A stretch of DNA of 64,000 bases from Lentinus brumalis (Eukaryota > Basidiomycota > Agaricomycetes > Polyporales > Polyporaceae). Below are positions 1-10,020 of the stretch, piece by piece; position 1 is the first letter of the stretch; each line of letters opens with the position of its first letter. The translations under genes and the position numbers were made by a program. The stretch spans positions 470,025 to 534,024 of the forward strand of contig MARA01000030.1 in the NCBI GenBank assembly GCA_001792895.1. Direction: 5' to 3'. The notes beneath the pieces were generated by a model. That model was given only the letters and a program-made list of their open reading frames with translations, had not been told where the DNA came from and made no database searches.

Positions 1-735
1 GACCGGTCCGCCCAGAAGTGCCTTGAGAGCCACCTGGCGAGGTGGCGGGATAGCTGGGCGTACATCGGCGGTTCGCCGAACATCACCGACCACGAGCTGA
101 GGGCATCTGTCTCCACGATGCTGCCTCTGGTGCGGCAGACATGCTTCCTCTTCGTCTCCTCAGTCCGCTTTCGGTGCCGGCCTAATCCGACCATGTCCGA
201 ATGGTTGGTCTTCGGATTCGCATGCGTGGACTCTGTGGGTGACGCTATGGAGCTGGGCGAGTTGTACCGCGACCTCACCATGCGATGCACCTTCGACGAG
301 TTCTGTACGGCATACAAGACGTCGTCTATCGCGGCCCTGTTCGACAGTAAAGGCTTGGGCGAGTTCCTGGACCCCCGCTTCCGCGACGCCATGTCGGGCT
401 CGCCTCGCGTTTGGAAGTCCGTGTGGCACCTCAAGCACTACATCGCGCAGCTTGTATCCGCCAAACCTGGTTCTCTTCCCAAACCCACCAGAGACGTCTT
501 GCGCGACTACGGCTATAGCAACTGCAAGAATTCGACGGAGTCGAAGCTGCTGGACGACCTGTACATCAAGCTCTTTGCAGAGAACAGCGGGGTCGATCCT
601 CTCCGACTGCACGAGGCTTGCCATCAGGGCGAGCTGCTTGAGTTCGTGAAGAAGATGGATGTGAAGCTGTCGCCGTGGAGCGCCAAGTACGCGCGTCTCT
701 TGAAGAACCCATATCCCGTTTTCCGCAGTGGTTAA
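1..735 (+). CDS. 3' part of an unrecognised protein, cut by the window edge
   Basis: The frame is open from the first base and ends at TAA 733-735, giving 244 residues without a start. The visible part begins DRSAQKCLESHLARWRDSW and is rich in Trp, His and Leu, as in a helical globular protein. I see no catalytic motif, signal peptide or membrane segment, and no intron is needed. The first in-frame ATG (118) is probably internal, because the upstream codons read like the same protein. The family is not recognised; the coding call rests on the long open frame and a balanced amino-acid composition. The opposite-strand frame at 160-978 is treated as its shadow. Confidence 0.6.
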   Translation, partial: DRSAQKCLESHLARWRDSWAYIGGSPNITDHELRASVSTMLPLVRQTCFLFVSSVRFRCRPNPTMSEWLVFGFACVDSVGDAMELGELYRDLTMRCTFDEFCTAYKTSSIAALFDSKGLGEFLDPRFRDAMSGSPRVWKSVWHLKHYIAQLVSAKPGSLPKPTRDVLRDYGYSNCKNSTESKLLDDLYIKLFAENSGVDPLRLHEACHQGELLEFVKKMDVKLSPWSAKYARLLKNPYPVFRSG

Positions 736-1079
736 GGTGACTTGTGTTTTATGAGTGCTCAGGTCGTATGCACCACTGACGTCCGACCTCAGATTCGAGT
801 AGTAACTACAGCATATGGACGCAATTGGGAACTTTCCATGTATTGTAAAGATCGACCACCGATACTTATTTCCTTCGACACCCAGACGACATGAGGAATG
901 CTCGTATGGCGTTCGATGCGGCCGGTAGGTTGTGTTCCTGGCAGCCGAGGTGCGCAGACGTTGTTTCCAAGACTCCACTTGGTGCAGCTGATTCGCATTA
1001 TGATATCACTCCCTCATATATGAGTGAGACTCGCCCACCTATCTCTGTGCCGCCACGAGTGGCCAGGTACAACGTAAGT

Positions 1080-1129
1080 ATCAGTCCGTCGGTTGTAGGA
1101 GACCATCAGTCCGTCGGTTGTAGGAGACC
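1080..1129. repeat. 25-bp perfect tandem duplication
   Basis: Two adjacent exact copies of a 25-bp unit, 1080-1104 and 1105-1129 (each begins ATCAGTCCGTCGG), lie between the truncated first gene and the deacetylase gene. It looks like a simple slippage duplication. Confidence 0.95.
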
Positions 1130-1351
1130 ATACCACTCTGATATCTGTCGACAGCCCTGACTCAACGTCTGCATTCGCATCTTCCTTTAGGCTTCGACCC
1201 AGACTCCCACTATCGGCCCGGATGCCTGGTGAGGATTCTCAGCAACGGAGTCCCGTGTTTCCTTAGGCTCCACCGTAGTTCGTCATATATATAGGCAATC
1301 TTCTCGAGGAGCCCCCTGTTCCTTCCTCTGGTCTGAACGCTCATATCAGAT

Positions 1352-2938
1352 ATGCCGCGCAAGGTTCTCGTAGGTTTTGGAGTCGACGTTGACGCGGCTT
1401 CAGGATGGTAAGCTGCCTCTGCAGAGGCCAGCCTACCCTCAATTATGAACTAACACCAATCATACGCAGGATCGGATCGTTGGGAGCCGAGAACTCGCCA
1501 TGTGATGTGTCCCGGGTACGTCGCTCTCTCAAGTACTTATGATAACATGCGTAAACCTTCAAGACTTTCTTTCTGACCGTCATGATGTAGGGAATGTACG
1601 CCGGGGAAGTCGGAGTTCCCCGTTTGCTGAAGCTGTTCGACAAGTATAATATCAAAGCGACATGGTTCATTCCTGGTCAGTGGCGGTTCGGGTATCGAGC
1701 CACCCGACCCGCATCCCACTCACGCAGGATGAGTATAGCGCACAGTGTCGAGACGTTTCCGGAGCAGTTAGCTCCCATCCGAGACGCGGGCGGTCACGAA
1801 ATGTGAGTACATCCCGGTATTTCTCAGCTGGAGCGGCCGCTGGCTAACCTCTCTCAAGCGGTTTGCACGGATATACCCACGAAAGACAGACTCGACTCAC
1901 CGTCGAGCAACAGAAAGATGTTCTCGACCGCAGCTACGAAGTTCTTACGAAATTCAACAACGGCGTCCCTCCGAAAGGTAGTTGCGCCCCCTGCTGGGAC
2001 ACAAGCAGGGAGAACACACGCCTTCTGCTCGAGAAGGGCATTGAGTACGGTGAGCGACAACGGCCCATCGTGGCGCGGACATATGAGACCTGGGCTGACC
2101 TTTACCTCGTCCAGATCACTCGAACATGGCTCATGAGTACGCCGAGCTGACATTCCGGTATACTATAGCACATTCGCTGACCACCGCAACATGATAGCTC
2201 ACAAGCCTACTATCTGCGCACCGATGACTCCTGGACGAAGATCGACTATCAAGCCAGCGCGGAGACCTGGATGAAACCTCTCGTTCGTGGCCAAGAGACA
2301 GGGCTAGTGGAGATCCCAGCTAATTGGTACACCTGCTAATCAAGCCTCCCTCGTATGCTGCACGAGGCTGACGTCGTTGATGTGATAGGTACCTCGACGA
2401 CTGGCCTCCTCTCATGTAAGCGCACGTTTGCAGTAGAAGATGTGCGTCGCTCGACTGACTTCTCGTGGCAGCTTTGTCAAGACGTCTCCCAACTCTCACG
2501 GATGGGTGAATTGCCACATCTCTGTCGAGAAATAGTGGTGTACTTAGATACGCGTTCGCGCGTTCGTAGGTCAACACGCGAGACGTTGAGCAGCTATGGA
2601 AAGATACGTTCACCTACCTGTACAGAGAGGAGGAGAACTTCATCTTTCCGATCACCATACACCCAGACGTCAGCGGGTGAGTGCGATAGTACTCCTTCCG
2701 AGCCGCTCACTCATATACTACTCTGGCAGCCGCCCCCACGTCCTACTGATGCTCGTATGTTACTACACCTAACCTCTACGCTGCGACCGACTGAGCGGTT
2801 GTCTAGGAACGCTTCATCGAGTGGGTCAACACCCACGCTGATGTGCAGTGGGTCCGCATGATCGACATGGCGGACGAATTCCGTGCCCGTGTCTCCCCGG
2901 CCGCAGGAGCTATCATGCCTCAAGGGCTTGCTGCTTGA
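1352..2938 (+). CDS. Polysaccharide deacetylase (NodB-type), 12 exons
   Basis: Exons at 1352-1407, 1470-1515, 1591-1675, 1739-1802, 1859-2049, 2115-2136, 2198-2326, 2389-2415, 2472-2505, 2570-2676, 2730-2754 and 2807-2938 sum to 918 nt (305 residues), with GT-AG at every junction. The product belongs to the intracellular NodB deacetylase group that resembles chitin/peptidoglycan deacetylases: N-terminal [12 protein letters not shown], then [20 protein letters not shown] (metal-binding His box), [12 protein letters not shown] and [17 protein letters not shown]. Such enzymes remove acetyl groups from N-acetyl sugars or cleave related amides with a bound metal. No signal peptide is visible, so a cytosolic role is likely. 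One oddity: the acceptor that avoids a stop (exon start 1739) gives Pro-Ala-His-Ser where relatives usually have Pro-Gly-His-Ser. Confidence 0.88.
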
Positions 2939-4540
2939 GACTGAGTGCCTCCCGCGTCCGAGAAAGTATCGTATAATCATGTGTCTGAACCTGAACGCGT
3001 ACTGGTGAATTCATGCGAGTCGTATCCGACGAACATGCCCTTCATGTCTGACGTGTCAAATCTTGACTAGGGTACGGTTTACGCTGGTATCCGCCACACA
3101 ACTCACTGCCCGCGTCTGAAACTGGATACAGTGAGTTTCAGAACGCACTGCGGCGTGAGGTGGGCCCCAACAGCGAGGCCGAATCTGCACTGGAAATCGC
3201 TGCCGTGCCAATGTGCGAACGGCTCGCCGACCAGGTCGAGGCTGGTCGGAAAGGCGGGGTGCACGACAGGTTAGCCAAATGCAGGCGAGGTCGCCGTATC
3301 GACGAAGCACCCCTGCAGAGTTCAGCCTCCAGAACCTAAGGCTGGTGACTTGTAGATCTGCGTGTCATGTCGTCGCGGGCGATCAGTCAAGTGGGAGGGT
3401 TGCAGGAGATGTGTCAGAGCAGTGCGACAGGTAGGTCGCACCTACCCAAGAGCAAAAAGTCAGAACACGCTCCACATCCGTGTCATAGAGGCCACTTGAG
3501 GCGTGCAAGTTACACTTAGCCCAGTAACCAGCGAGCTGCGAAATGTAGCATTTGGGAAGGATGCTTGCGGAGGAGCGTAGTCCGGTAGCTACTAGTAGTC
3601 AGCCTGAGAGTAGATGTGTCGCAGCATTTTCCTCGCTGATGAGTATGCTAGAAGCCTGTGAGATGCAGTAGAGAGGCTCGAAGGAGGCAACAAGGTATGA
3701 AGAAAGCTTGTCGACCGCCGGAAGAGGCTTCGACGAGCCTAGCGCCGACGCGGCAACTCCCGCTATAAGTACAGGCGCGACTTGAAGGCGACCATAAGTA
3801 ACCTTCAACTTGACCTCGAGCGACCACTACTTACACCAGCATGTCAAGACTTCATAGGGGTTCGGGACTGAGGCACTGAATTCTGAGGCTGGCCTCGGAG
3901 TTGTGTGAGACTTCCATGCTTTACTGCTGTCGATCCTATGCCCTAAAGTTTCAACGACACCAGTGGCACCTCTCCGCGCGAATCAAGTCCAGCGGGTATC
4001 TTGAGACTGACCTATGTAGACAACAGCGCTTTATACGAGGGCGTATTTTGCTTGACCTTTCCCATCCCATGCGGCTTGATTCCGCTCTCATTGCGCTGGC
4101 CAACCAGGGACACTCTCGACGGGCTTCGCTTCTGGTGGGTGCTCAATGTACCTCTGAGTTTATGCAACCGCGACGAGCCCTGCTTACTCTCACAGATTGG
4201 TCTGCTATATCTAGGTGCAATCCCCTTCTCTCCGTTATGTTGAGACGGGTACTGACGAACGCTCTTGAATCTGTGAGCATATGCAGGGCTCCATGCCGGC
4301 GGTCCCTGAGGCCTGACCGCTGTCAACGTCCGCCCTCGCTAACTCCACTCTCGGGGCACAGCGAGCATACGAGCATGTCTGGAGCGTTCAGGTCCGGAAC
4401 GAGTGCCCGAATCCGTCGTTCCAGCCATCCAAAATCTCTCGGCGCACTTCAGCTCGTCCAAGATATAACGCATCCTCCGCGTTTGCTGCTAGCGCATGCC
4501 CCAGAGACTTGACTCTCCATCTCCTCACCCAAGGACCATC
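2939..4540. other. 1.6 kb without a supported gene
   Basis: It holds only short frames and one 203-codon frame at 3901-4512 with a compositionally random product. I see no conserved motif, RNA gene or transposon end. It probably contains the deacetylase 3' UTR and the promoter of the following WSC gene. Confidence 0.5.
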
Positions 4541-5524
4541 ATGCCCATGCCCATTCCTATCCTCTCCAGAAAGCGTCTCGCAACATCCTCCCTAGTCCTC
4601 TTCCTCCTCATCCTCCTCACCAACCCCGCACTCTCCTTCTCCCCCCACCAATCCCGCTCAACTGGACCACCATCTTCCCCTGCGCAACCGACACCCCCGC
4701 CCGCGTCCTCACCAACGTCCGCACCCACACCCTCGCCAACAACACCCCCGCAGCCTGCATCGCGCTCTGCGCCGCCGCCGCCGCCGCCAGCCCCAGTGAA
4801 TACACCTACGCCGGCGTCGAGTACGCAGACGAGTGCCACTGCGGCACCGGCCTCGCCCCCTCGCCCCCTCCACAGGCCGCCCCCGCGGCCGAGTGCGACA
4901 TGCCCTGCGCCGGAGACGCGGACCTGGCGTGTGGCGGGCCATGGCGCATACAGGTACGTGCACCCCATACGTCCTTACACGTATACATCCCTCTCTGCCC
5001 GTCCAGCCCCTGCCCCACCCTCCGCGTCCCGCCCAACTTACGCAGCTGTGGCGTCGCGCTCGCTCCCCTAGTACTACTCTCACTCGAGAAGAACCCGCAC
5101 TAATACCCACCATTGTATCCGTACCTGCGTCCGCACTCGATCCTGGACACACACGTTCACTGGCGCGTCCCCGCGTCCACAGATATACAAGTCCCCCGCG
5201 CTCCCGCCCGGCAGCTGGTCCCTGCAAGGCTGCTTCCTCGACACGCCCCTCCAGCCCGCCCTCGCCAGCCCGACGCACCACTCCTTCCCCACCAACCTCG
5301 ACCTCGTCTCGCAGTGCATCGCGTACTGCCAGCACATCGGTCTGCCGTGGGCCGGGATCGAGGACGCGCAGGACTGCCAGTGCAGCAGGGGCGGGTACGC
5401 GACGGGCGGGGCGCGCCGTGTCGACGAGGGCGAGTGCAATTCGACGTGTCCGCTCCCGCCGGGTGCTGGGAGCCAGTATTGCGGAGGGCTCCAGAGGTTG
5501 ATGGTGTACGAGTATGGAGGATGA
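4541..5524 (+). CDS. Secreted protein with two WSC domains; apparent frame break in a C-run
   Basis: From ATG 4541 the product starts with a classic signal peptide: basic RKR, then the hydrophobic core SSLVLFLLILL, ending near NPALSFS. The first WSC domain (4657-4953) lies one frame off and reads LNWTTIFPC, then AGVEYADECHCG, PCAGDADLACGG. A 229-bp intron (GTACGT at 4954 to CAG at 5182) leads to exon 5183-5524 with the second WSC domain: GSWSLQGCFLDT, AGIEDAQDCQCS, CPLPPGAGSQYCGG, ending YEYGG. WSC modules are eight-cysteine carbohydrate-binding domains of fungal wall-associated or secreted proteins. One extra base in the C6 run at 4641-4646 would join signal peptide and WSC1. No membrane anchor follows the second domain. 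Confidence 0.8.
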
Positions 5525-5879
5525 TAGCATACATGTGACTGAATGTCGGTCTCACCGAGTAATACGGGACGTGGGTACCTTCGACGATAACTTTCGAGGT
5601 CCCTCGACCACATGTCTGTCACGGCGCCGATGCAAGCACGGTGTCGCAACGAGATTCTGTCAAGACCACGTTTCACAGTACGGCATAGAGCGCCTCCAAG
5701 CCGAGTCCAGTATGCAGACAACGTGAATATTGCGTCCTTCATGAGTACGTACAAAGCGTAAGACAGCGTTCGTAAGATCATAACACACTACCTCCGATCC
5801 GTACAGTCACCTCCGTATACAAAAATTCCAAATGCAAGTCCATGAGTCCGTGCTGTTGTACAAGTGCGTCGAAGAACAT
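5525..5879. other. Convergent intergenic spacer
   Basis: About 350 bp between the 3' ends of the WSC gene and the aspartic protease gene. No gene or structured element seen. Confidence 0.5.
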
Positions 5880-7599
5880 CTAGTCGGTGCGCTGGGCGAG
5901 ACCGACCCTCTTCTCTGCCTGGTCGACTGCGAGGAATGGATCAGCAAAGGCAGCATCTGCTTCAACAGGCAGTACTCACAGACGACGTAGGCGTTCTTCA
6001 GGAAGATGTCGCCGAAGATGTCGAAGCCGAGGTTGCCGCTGCTCTGGATACCACCGAACGTGAACCCGTCTCCAGCGTCCGAGAACTCGATGTCCTTCTT
6101 GTTGATCTGAAGGCATCGTCAGCCAATCCCTTTGGCAGCACACAGGGTTGCATACCTTGTAGAGCTTGTCACCGACGGCGAACGAGACATCGGGAACGGT
6201 GGCGTCCGACGGGAACTTGTATCCGCCCTGCTGGTCGTCGAATGTCGCCCCCTTGATGGCACCGTAGAACGCGTCGACGACATCATCAGAGACAAGGAGG
6301 AGCGTGGTGCCGGTATCGAGGATCGTGGTGTTGCCGGAGCGCTCCTTAGTCTCGCCGTTCAACGTCCAGGAGGTCGACGGCACCTGCCAGAAGCCCTGAG
6401 AGCTAGAGAGAGTTACGGTCAGTATACAGAGATACCGACGCAGAAGCTGCTAAACTTACTTGTCAACGGGGGTGTACGTGATGGGTTCGGACGTGACCGA
6501 GTCGTCGATGAAACCTGGGCAGGAACGTGAGAACGATGCGGCGTGGCGGAGATGAAGTATATCACGCACCGAAGGAGTAGAAGCCAGCCTCGTCTCCGCG
6601 ACCGAGCTTGACGGTGAAGACACCCTGTACATACCGTCAGTACACGCGCGCATACATCCACCGGTCTTCGCGGACTCACCGGGTTGATCAACTTCTTGTT
6701 GATCATGTTCTCGACGGGAGTCGCGACAGGCTTGGGAGAGACCGTGTTGATCTGGGGCCAGGCGAGACCGAGGAGACCATCGTTGCCGCCATCCGTGAGG
6801 AAGCTGGAGCTCAGCTTCTCGGCGAGCTCGACGGCCTGACCGGGGATGGCGATGTCGCCAACGGTGACAGTATCGTCGTAGACGTTGCCAGAGGCCGAGG
6901 AGCCGTCACCGTAGCTGATGTTCCAGGAGCCACTCGCCTTCTTGGCGGTGGACGACTTGGACGGGTCGTAGACGTGGTGGCCCTTGTAGCGGGAGGCGTG
7001 GGCGAGCTCGGAGCTGAGGATCCCGTGATGAGGGAACGTGCATGCCGATAATCGGAGAGAGAGCTCACCTCCAGACCCAAAGGTCAGACGACCCGGTGTC
7101 GAAGTCGAGGTTGAGGGTGACGCCAGGGGTGCCGATCTTGACGGGCACGACGTACTCGAGGCTTAACACAGGTACAAAGGGCCATATCAGCACGCGTCCA
7201 AACACGTCATAGACCGCATATATGCACTTACTCTGATAAGGAACACATCCGGACGAACCCCACAGCGTGAGCGTCTTGCTGGGACGTGACGGAAGCAAAT
7301 CTGACGCGACATCACGCACCGTTCTGGATGGACTCGGCGGGGACCTCATGGTCGGTCTCCTTGTCGTGCTTGGACTTGACCTTGACGACGACGTTGTTGC
7401 GCTTTGCGAAACCGGCGTTGCGGCCGGTCTCGAAGCCGTAGCGACGAGCAGCGCGAGCGTAGGCGGCGTAGAAGGAGGGGCCCTTGCCGCCTTGGTACTT
7501 GGCGGGGCGGACGAGAGGGTGGAGCTTCTGCATGGTTGCGGTGTTGGGTTTGGAGGAGGAGGAAGAGGAAGAGAAGGGTTTGGAGGGCAGGCAGCCCAT
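5880..7599 (-). CDS. Pepsin-family (A1) aspartic protease, multi-exon
   Basis: The coding parts read leftwards. An N-terminal exon contains KLHPLVRPAKYQGGKGPSF and a Lys-rich pro-segment. Next comes EYVVPVKIGTPGVTLNLDF with the first catalytic DTGSSDLWVW (near 7075-7100), then the flap region SGSWNISYGDGSSASG, GLLGLAWPQIN, and ILDTGTTLLLV with the second catalytic Asp. The end is NAYVV, spliced into the last exon 5926-5880 (FDQAEKRVGLAQRTD, stop 5880). Family members are acid endopeptidases. I infer either ATG 7599 or ATG 7533 as start; neither gives a hydrophobic signal peptide, unusual for secreted fungal pepsins. Exon borders near 7150-7320 are not fully resolved: the obvious donor and acceptor do not keep phase. 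Confidence 0.87.
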
Positions 7600-10020
7600 G
7601 GCGAGGGTATTTATGCAGTTCCGGGGACGGGCCTATGACGTGCTCAAGGGCAGGGAGCGCTGCGGAGAATGGAATATTGTCAGAGGTTGCTGGACGGACG
7701 TGACATACGCACCACGAGGAGAGAAAGGGAGCCGGGCTGGGGCGAGCAGAGGAGCGCGGTCGAGAGGGAGACGTCACCGGAGGGATCGCTCTCCGGCTCT
7801 CGCATCCTTATCACCTCCTCCACGCCCGTCTCCAGCTAGGTCTTCTCAGAGCTTGTCCCTCGCGACTGCTTCTCTGTTCCATACAGAACGTCCCCACAGT
7901 CGCACACATCCAGCTCCCTCCTCCGCCGTGCCGTGCGGCCAGTATCTCCACTGTGAGTCAGGCCACATAGCAGATGCGCAGTAGCACGGACCATATGGAA
8001 GCTGCTCGACAAGCCAGAAGCTCGGCCATGAGATCACAGAGAGGACGAAGAACGACGTGCTCGATATGGGACGCCTTTGTGGCGATCCACAGCGCGCCAA
8101 TCAACCTATATATAGAGCCTCTCCTCCTGCCTTTCGAGCTTACCTCGCTCACAGCACCTTTCCTGTATCCTCCCGCTGCCAACTCGCCCAGGTCGCTTAC
8201 ACGCTCGAGCTCCGAACGAGGTCGTGTATCGAGTTACTTCCGGAGAGGCTGGTTCGCGCCACGGGGAGCCAGGGGGAGCCTTCCCTTAGCGTCACGTTCG
8301 CGCTCTCCCCGAGCGACGACCATTGAATTGGCAACTCGGAACGATGGCAAGCTGACATGGAGTACATATGGGGCCCGGCCTTCCATGCTTCTGCCGACCT
8401 ATCTATTCAATTACCAACCGCTGCGGTCGATCGCGTTACATATCAGCCTCTCGTAACTCAGCGACTCCACTGCGTCACGCCGTGCAAGCTTCGTACCGAC
8501 GGCAAGCCCTCTTCGCGAAGGGTGGTTATAACCACTCTGCGAGGGCACACCGGCCATAGCATGCAGCACTCGATACCTTGTCACCTCCCAACATACCGTG
8601 AAGGCTCAGGCCTCAGGCGTTCAGCGGCCTCTTCAAGACATGCTTGACATGGCATATGCATGTCCGCCAGCGTATCTCGCAATTCACTCATGACCTGCCT
8701 GATTGACGCGATCGCGCGGCACCCCTTGACGTGCACGCGAGCAGGCCCCAGCTGCCAGCTGCGGACCAAGAACGGGCTTTGGCCTTGCGATACGCCCGCT
8801 CCGGCGCTGGTATGTGACATATGTACTCACTCCGTGGTGCGATGTGTTCACGGGCGCCGGAGCTGCACAAGAGCCGCATCGTGCAATCGTCATGTACAAG
8901 ACACAAGTGAGTCAAGCCATCGTTATTATAAACGGAGGTGGCTGGCTCAATGCCAGCTTGCCTTCTCGTTTGCAAGACGTGCCGTGCATCCCTCATCTTA
9001 TCGAGTTACGCCGTTTTGCGGGCCGCGGCAGTGTTATTCGGCGCGCTCCAGCCTCCAGCGAAGAGCTGACGTTGCGTACATACGCCATGCCCGTGGAAAG
9101 AGGAAGTGACGAGGACAGTGATGGGGTCGACTCACAGGTAGGGTTATTGTGGTGGTGACCAGAGGAGGGACTACTTATTACTACAAGCTCCCCACACCGT
9201 ACTGACCGTGCGGTCAGTGCGTAAGTGATGCGTCCTGGTAGGATGCAGCGGGATCCGCCCAGGTCGCCTGTTCGGGTAAGCAGCATGCCGTGTCGGTCGC
9301 CGCCGCTGCGGCGCTGGCATATTTCTAACATACTGAGTATGTACTGAGTACTGAGGTGCGCTCTAATTTATGCTAGCTCGGTGGACGTACTGCGTACGTG
9401 CAGCGGACCGATGTTCTGCGAGCTTAGGTGAGGCATAAGAGTGTTCGCCGGAGCCTTGTGTGTTTGAATGTTGACAGTTTCACTTGCACCTCTCGTCTCC
9501 TGCTACAGGCTCAGCTGCAGATGCCTAACAACTCGCACTGCCAGGCACGTTCTGAACCTCGCTGGTAAGCTTGAAGACACATACTTATTTTGCTTGATTA
9601 CTTGCCATGCATACGGTTGCCTGACGGGTGTAAGCGTTTAAATTACAGCTGTATGAAGCTTCGCATATCGCCATGTCGCATCAGTTGGGTAGACGTGAGT
9701 CTCTCGTTTCCAGTGCACGGGCGAACTCTTCAAGGACTCGAGCCCAGTAGCTCGAGCGCCACAATGGCGACGCGTCGCGGTCACGGGACGCGGTTGCCAC
9801 GTGGATGCCTCGAGGTTCAGATTCTCGCGAGTCCCCGCACACTGACTCCGCGCGATCGAGGTGTGTTTCCTGCGATGGCCTTCATCTCGCCTTCGTAGGC
9901 TCGTGCTTCCTACATATGCCTGCTGTGATACCCTGCTCGACCCCATTTGCCATCTGCGATACCTCGAGCTCGCCTCAACTCTATCTCTCTCACACGGCCC
10001 CACACAGAAACAGAAACTCA
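7600..10020. other. 2.4 kb divergent intergenic region, no supported gene
   Basis: Lies between the divergently transcribed protease and NADAR-protein genes and should contain both promoters. Frames up to 166 codons occur on both strands, but their products are Ser/Arg/Pro-rich and without motifs. A short run of CTGAGTA-type repeats is seen near 9331-9352. Nothing else recognised. Confidence 0.5.

Noticed and set aside
3901..4512. 203-codon open frame on the plus strand
   Set aside because: Composition is random, no motif, no splice partners; stops and starts fit chance in GC-rich DNA.
4709..5781. Long antisense frames opposite the WSC gene
   Set aside because: Shadows of GC-rich coding sequence; the plus strand has clear WSC domains and a signal peptide.
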